Origin: Candidatus Zymogenus saltonus | GTDB taxonomy: Bacteria > Desulfobacterota > Zymogenia > Zymogenales > Zymogenaceae | Direction of reading: 5' to 3' | Assembly: GCA_016929395.1 (NCBI GenBank) | Contig: JAFGIX010000026.1 | Coordinates: 1-37,396, forward strand | Length of the DNA stretch: 37,396 bases | Shown: positions 33,477 through 37,396 of the stretch, in pieces | Layout of the letters: the number at the start of each line of letters is the position of its first letter | How positions within the stretch are numbered: the stretch's first letter is position 1 | The notes under the pieces: model-generated | The model's database searches: none | Seen by the model: the letters and a program-made list of their open reading frames with translations, nothing else | What the model was told of the DNA's origin: nothing | Made by a program: the position numbers and the translations under genes

Positions 33477-35882
33477 CTACAGCCCCAGGTCCTCCTTGAG
33501 GAACTTGCTCCCCTCCTCCGGCAGCACGATGTCGCCCCCCTCCTTCGGCAGGAAGTCCGGCTTGAAGCACTCTATTACGGTCTCGTAGGAGTTGCCAGTC
33601 GCTATTCCGCCGGTTTCCGGATCGACGCGGGCAAAGACGACCCCCTCCGGTATCGGAAATACTTTGACCGGCATATCCTTTACGGCCTCCTTCATGTAGT
33701 AGAGCCAGATGGGTGCCGCGGCCTTCGCCCCGGTCTCGTACCTTCCGAGGGTCTTCTCGTCGTCAAAGCCCACCCAGACACTTGTGGTAAGCTGGGGGAT
33801 GAATCCCATAAACCAGGCATCGATATAATCGTTGGTGGTTCCGGTTTTGCCCGCCGTGGGTCTCCCCAGGGCCTTGACCCTGGTCCCCGTTCCGGACTGG
33901 ACGACGCTCTCCATAAGGCTCGTTATGATGTAGGCGGTCTCCGGACTGATGACCGGCTCCGATTTTGGGAGGTTCTCCTCGATGACGTTTCCGTCACGGT
34001 CTACGACCTTGGTTACGAATATAGGTATCGGCCTGTTTCCGCCGTTATTGAACACCGAGAAGGCGTTTGTCATCTCCATGGGCGAGACGCCGCTGGCGCC
34101 CAGGGCGATGGATGGAACGGCGGCCAGGGGTGAGGTTATCCCCAGCTTCTTTGCGTAATCGACCACGTAATCCGGCCCGATGTCAAATACTATCTTCACC
34201 GAGACGACGTTCCTCGAGAGCATCAGTGCGCGCCTTAAGGTCGTGGGGCCGTAAAACTTGCCGTCGTAGTTCTTCGGCTTCCAGACGCCCTTCCTGGAAT
34301 ATTTGTCCTTGTATATTACGGGGGAGTCGTAGATAACTGTTGCGGGGGTGTAGCCCTTGTCCAGGGCCGCGGCGTAGATTATAGGCTTGAAGGACGACCC
34401 AGGCTGTCTTCTGGACTGGATGGCGCGGTTAAATTCGCTCCTGTTGAAATCGTAACCGCCCACGAGGACCCTGACATAACCGGTATCCGGCTCCATCGAC
34501 ACAACGGCCCCCTCTACCTGAGGATCCTGGTCGAGGGCGAGGCGATAGGTACCCTTGTCGGAAATCCTCTCGAGGACTTTTACCAGAATGACGTCCCCCT
34601 TGGAAAGGGCTGAGGAGGGATTAGAGATACTTACATAGGGCGTTGCGGGATTGAACTTCCTCGCCCAGCTCATGTTTGCCAGGGCGATCGTCCCGCTGTT
34701 GTTTCCTAGGTTTACTGACACGACTTTATTGGAGTCATCCACCTTCGTGACGATCCCCCTGTAGGTCAGACCGTCGACAAGGGGCTCCTCGCCGTATTTG
34801 TCTTTCAATTTCTCTATATAGTTTTCGGCATCTTCGTCCTGAAGGTTGTCCAGAGCGCCCCGATACCCCTGTCTCTTGTCCAGCTCTTTCAGTCCCTTCT
34901 TCAACCCCTCCCTCGCGTATCCCTGCATATCAGCGTCTACAGTAGTGTATACGGAAAGCCCCTCCCTGTAGAGGGCGGTGGAACCGTATTTCTTTTCGAT
35001 GTAGCGGCGCACGTGCTCTACAAAATAGGGACATTTCTTCCTTGTGGGATTGGAGTACCTCTTAAGCTCAATAGGTGTATTTAGGGTCTCCTCCATTATC
35101 TCCTTTGTGATGTACTTCTCGCTCATCATCCTTGAGAGGACGTATCTCTGACGATCCTTTGCGAGCTCCCAGTGGTTGTAAGGCGAAAACCGCTCCGGCG
35201 ACTTTGTAAGCCCGGCCAGAAGCGTACACTCCGCGAGGTTAAGCTCCTCGACCGGTTTCCCGAAATATGACTCCGAAGCCGCCTCCACGCCGAAGGCCCC
35301 ATATCCTAGATAAATCTGGTTGAGATAGAGGTAGAGTATCTCCTCCTTTGTGAGATAATTCTCGATCCTGTATGCCAGAATCGCCTCCTTTATCTTCCTG
35401 GAGATGTCAACGGTAGGGGTCAAAAGGAGGGTCTTTATCAACTGCTGTGTGATGGTACTCCCGCCCTCCACAACCTTTCCGGCCTGGATGTTGTGAATAA
35501 AGGCCCGGATGATTCCGCTTATGTCTATCCCCGGGTGCTCGAAGAAGTCGTCGTCCTCGGCGGCGACAAAGGCCAGAACGAGCATTTTCGGAATCTTTTC
35601 GTATTTGACCACCGTTCTCCGCTCAACGAAGTATTCACCGATAAGCTGGCCGTCGTAGGCGTAGACCTTTGTGATGATGCTGGGCCTGAAATCTTTAAGT
35701 GCGGTAACGCTCGGCAGGTCCTTGGAAAAGTAGTAATAGGTCCCCAGAGAGACGGTGGTAACCAGAAACATGAACACAGCAGTGATCGTCAGGAAGATGA
35801 CTATCGCCATCCTCCTCTTCTGATACTTGGTTTCGGAGAGCATCAGGAGGCTCTCCTCTGATGTCTTATATCGACGTTTCAT
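33477..35882 (-). CDS. Class A penicillin-binding protein (PBP1A type)
   Basis: An 801-residue bifunctional peptidoglycan synthase. One membrane anchor lies at about 25-50. The glycosyltransferase (GT51) domain has the catalytic glutamate in FVAAEDDDFFEHPGID (E109) and EGGSTITQQL. A central OB-like insert (about 340-455) is typical of PBP1A. The transpeptidase has S496 in QPGSSFKP, SRN (556-558) and KTGT (679-682). The ATG at 35882 lacks a ribosome site; ATG 35843 (M14), preceded by GAGGAG, is a possible true start and still leaves the anchor intact. The stop is TAG. It lies 96 bases after the SurA-like gene. Confidence 0.93.
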   Translation of the reverse strand: MKRRYKTSEESLLMLSETKYQKRRMAIVIFLTITAVFMFLVTTVSLGTYYYFSKDLPSVTALKDFRPSIITKVYAYDGQLIGEYFVERRTVVKYEKIPKMLVLAFVAAEDDDFFEHPGIDISGIIRAFIHNIQAGKVVEGGSTITQQLIKTLLLTPTVDISRKIKEAILAYRIENYLTKEEILYLYLNQIYLGYGAFGVEAASESYFGKPVEELNLAECTLLAGLTKSPERFSPYNHWELAKDRQRYVLSRMMSEKYITKEIMEETLNTPIELKRYSNPTRKKCPYFVEHVRRYIEKKYGSTALYREGLSVYTTVDADMQGYAREGLKKGLKELDKRQGYRGALDNLQDEDAENYIEKLKDKYGEEPLVDGLTYRGIVTKVDDSNKVVSVNLGNNSGTIALANMSWARKFNPATPYVSISNPSSALSKGDVILVKVLERISDKGTYRLALDQDPQVEGAVVSMEPDTGYVRVLVGGYDFNRSEFNRAIQSRRQPGSSFKPIIYAAALDKGYTPATVIYDSPVIYKDKYSRKGVWKPKNYDGKFYGPTTLRRALMLSRNVVSVKIVFDIGPDYVVDYAKKLGITSPLAAVPSIALGASGVSPMEMTNAFSVFNNGGNRPIPIFVTKVVDRDGNVIEENLPKSEPVISPETAYIITSLMESVVQSGTGTRVKALGRPTAGKTGTTNDYIDAWFMGFIPQLTTSVWVGFDDEKTLGRYETGAKAAAPIWLYYMKEAVKDMPVKVFPIPEGVVFARVDPETGGIATGNSYETVIECFKPDFLPKEGGDIVLPEEGSKFLKEDLGL

Positions 35883-35978
35883 TTTTTAAGAAATTATTCA
35901 GTTACTTTTCAAGTTTACGTTATTGTTCTTTAGACAACGGGACGGATAAAAGTTCCCCTTTTTAAGTCAAATTTTAAG

Positions 35979-36947
35979 TTAAAGCATCTTCTGCACAAAG
36001 GCCTCTTCTCGAATCTGCTCCAGCCACTTGTTGAAGAGCTGAATCTTCCTTTGGTTTGTCAATATATCCACTATGTCCGCCCTTACGTCTTCCACCTTGA
36101 CTCCGCCCGGGATAGGCTTTGTGTCGGTCAATTTAAAGATAAGAAAAGCCATCGGCGTCGCCAAAACCTCGCTCACCTCGCCAACCTTCATAATCTTCAA
36201 TCTCATCGAAAAACCTGCCCCTACATCTTTCGGTTGGATGAAGCCCATATCCCCCCCCTCAGGGGCGTCGGGGGCCTTGGAATGCTTTTTCGCCAGCTCG
36301 GCGAAGTCCGCTCCGCCCACGGCCATCCTCCTTATCTCGTCCATCTGATTTCTCAAAGATAAAAGCTCTTTTGACGTCACATCAGCCGGTATTGGGATAA
36401 CAATCTCGCTTACCCTATACTGCTTCAAGTCAGCGAATTCAGACTCGTGTTCTTTGAAGTAGTTCTGAATCTCCTCTTCGGTCACGATGATGTGAGCTCC
36501 TATTTTCTTCGATACAAGCTTCTGCTTCTTTATTGAATACTCCTTCTCCTTCTTGTAGTCAGAGAAGTTCAAGTTTTCCTTTGCAAGCCTCTCCAAGAGC
36601 TCCGTCTTGGTCAAGCCGTATATCGCCATCTCCTGCTCTATAGCCGATTCTATCTCTTTATCCTTGACTACAATACCGTATTTCTCCACCTCCTGGTCAA
36701 GAATTTTCTTGCGAATGAGCTGCTCCAGCACGATTTCCCTCGCCTCCTTGACGGTCATGCCGTTTTCGAGGACTCTATCGGGATCGCCCTTCACGTTATC
36801 CCCGCCCTCCTTCAACAACTCGCTGTAGGTTATCGTCTCATTGTTGACTATGGCGACGGCCTCGTCGGAAATCTCTTTCGGGACAGCCCAGATTGAAGAG
36901 ATGCCGCACAAAAGAACCGCCGCTATTATAATCGAGATTGTTTTCAT
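35979..36947 (-). CDS. SurA-like periplasmic peptidyl-prolyl isomerase/chaperone
   Basis: A 322-residue exported protein. The signal peptide (MKTISIIIAAVLLCGISSIWA) is followed by a SurA-type N-terminal chaperone region (EAVAIVNNETITYSELL, then LIRKKILDQEV). A parvulin (PPIC) domain is at about 175-285, with QYRVSEIVI, GGADFAELAKKHSKAPDAPEGGDMGFI and AFLIFKLTDTKP. It probably helps fold outer-membrane proteins. I place the start at ATG 36947, nine bases after GGAGG; TTG 36953 lies too close to that site. It precedes PBP1A, which suggests an envelope-biogenesis unit. Confidence 0.88.
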   Translation of the reverse strand: MKTISIIIAAVLLCGISSIWAVPKEISDEAVAIVNNETITYSELLKEGGDNVKGDPDRVLENGMTVKEAREIVLEQLIRKKILDQEVEKYGIVVKDKEIESAIEQEMAIYGLTKTELLERLAKENLNFSDYKKEKEYSIKKQKLVSKKIGAHIIVTEEEIQNYFKEHESEFADLKQYRVSEIVIPIPADVTSKELLSLRNQMDEIRRMAVGGADFAELAKKHSKAPDAPEGGDMGFIQPKDVGAGFSMRLKIMKVGEVSEVLATPMAFLIFKLTDTKPIPGGVKVEDVRADIVDILTNQRKIQLFNKWLEQIREEAFVQKML

Positions 36948-37036
36948 ATCCAAATTCCTCCGTTTCTAACATGCAATTTAGAAATTTAAAATAACCAAAA
37001 CCCCTTTAACTCCCCCATATATAACTGCCTTAAAAT

Positions 37037-37064
37037 ATAAAAAACCTTGCCCTTTAAGCAGGTT
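37037..37064 (-). terminator. Terminator or attenuator hairpin upstream of the surA-like gene
   Basis: On the minus strand AACCTGC and GCAAGGTT pair with one bulge, followed by TTTTTT. It may end an upstream transcript from beyond the window or attenuate the surA-like gene. Confidence 0.45.
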
Positions 37065-37260
37065 GAAATGATCCTTCGGTTAAAAATAAATCAGGGCTTT
37101 GCCTCCGAAAAAAAAATGTGCCACTTGTCTATTTTGGTGTCCTCCCGGCCCCCATCATTACGTTAAAAAATTCCCAAAAAAGCCGATAGACTTCTCAATA
37201 ATCGTCGGCTTCAGGCACTCCCGTCCTATATAACCTTGCCCCTACTGCAACATATTATAC

Positions 37261-37396
37261 ACCATCATCCCCACAGCCTAACAGGATCGACTCCTTCATC
37301 AAATACCATCATCCCCACAGCCTAACAGGATCGACCCCCCCATCAAATACCATCATCCCCACAGCCTAACAGGATCGACCCCCCCATCAAATACCA
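37261..37396. repeat. 44-bp tandem repeat, at least three units, cut by the window end
   Basis: Units are at 37261-37304, 37305-37348 and 37349-37392, then four bases of a fourth. Units 2 and 3 are identical. Unit 1 differs at three positions in the C run (CTCCTTC against CCCCCCC). Each begins ACCATCATCCCCACAGCC and holds AACAGGATCGA. No spacers separate them, so this is a minisatellite, not CRISPR. Confidence 0.85.

Larger units (their letters stand above)
36954..37396. other. Upstream region of the surA-like gene, no gene seen
   Basis: These 440 bases hold a stem-loop with T run (37037-37064), short G runs on the transcript strand, and a 44-bp tandem repeat at the right edge. No convincing promoter for the surA-like gene was identified and no open frame with a ribosome site was found. 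Confidence 0.4.

Noticed and set aside
37261-37396. 44-bp repeats as a CRISPR array
   Set aside because: No spacers separate the units; it is a plain tandem repeat.

Overview
The window looks like chromosomal DNA of an uncultured Gram-negative anaerobe. The envelope genes support this: a SurA-type chaperone, a class A penicillin-binding protein, a lipoprotein, a polysaccharide flippase and a membrane c-type cytochrome. A deltaproteobacterial (Desulfobacterota-like) lineage is my best guess from the EF-G style, the V-type ATPase and the dispersed 'GTCATTCCCG' hairpin repeats. That placement is inference; no rRNA or tRNA gene is present to test it.

Layout. (1) 1-6.3 kb, minus strand: a small secreted peptide gene, then the unit murI - EF-G - plsC - TPR protein. 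(2) 6.4-8.5 kb, minus: a DUF2752 membrane protein and four tandem paralogs with an N-terminal zinc ribbon and a CD225/dispanin (IFITM-like) domain. Two of the four are broken, one by an in-frame TAG and one by a one-base insertion. (3) 8.9-19.2 kb, minus: a complete V/A-type ATPase operon in the Enterococcus hirae ntpFIKECGABD order. Its proteolipid carries the residues that bind Na+ in NtpK. The operon is loosened by unusually long spacers holding G-rich tracts and hairpin repeats. (4) 19.7-24.7 kb: a divergent GH106-like glycoside hydrolase facing an SDR/epimerase pair. (5) 24.9-32.8 kb, plus: a metallo-beta-lactamase-fold protein, a CAP-domain lipoprotein, a penicillin-acylase-like Ntn hydrolase with a ThiS/MoaD-like protein and a membrane cytochrome c, a flippase and an MscS channel. 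Several have good sigma70-like promoters. (6) 32.8-37.4 kb: a convergent spacer full of palindromic repeats, then PBP1A and a SurA-like protein on the minus strand, and a 44-bp tandem repeat running off the right edge.

The most interesting signals are these. TAG is the stop codon of 18 of the 28 intact genes described here (not counting the small peptide), which is unusual for bacteria. Long G-rich tracts (on the transcript strand) recur just after stop codons. The zinc-ribbon/dispanin cluster shows lesions in otherwise intact copies. The ATPase has a Na+-type ion site. An acylase, a small sulfur-carrier-like protein and a cytochrome share one apparent transcription unit. I see no convincing new defence system, phage, integron or CRISPR array.
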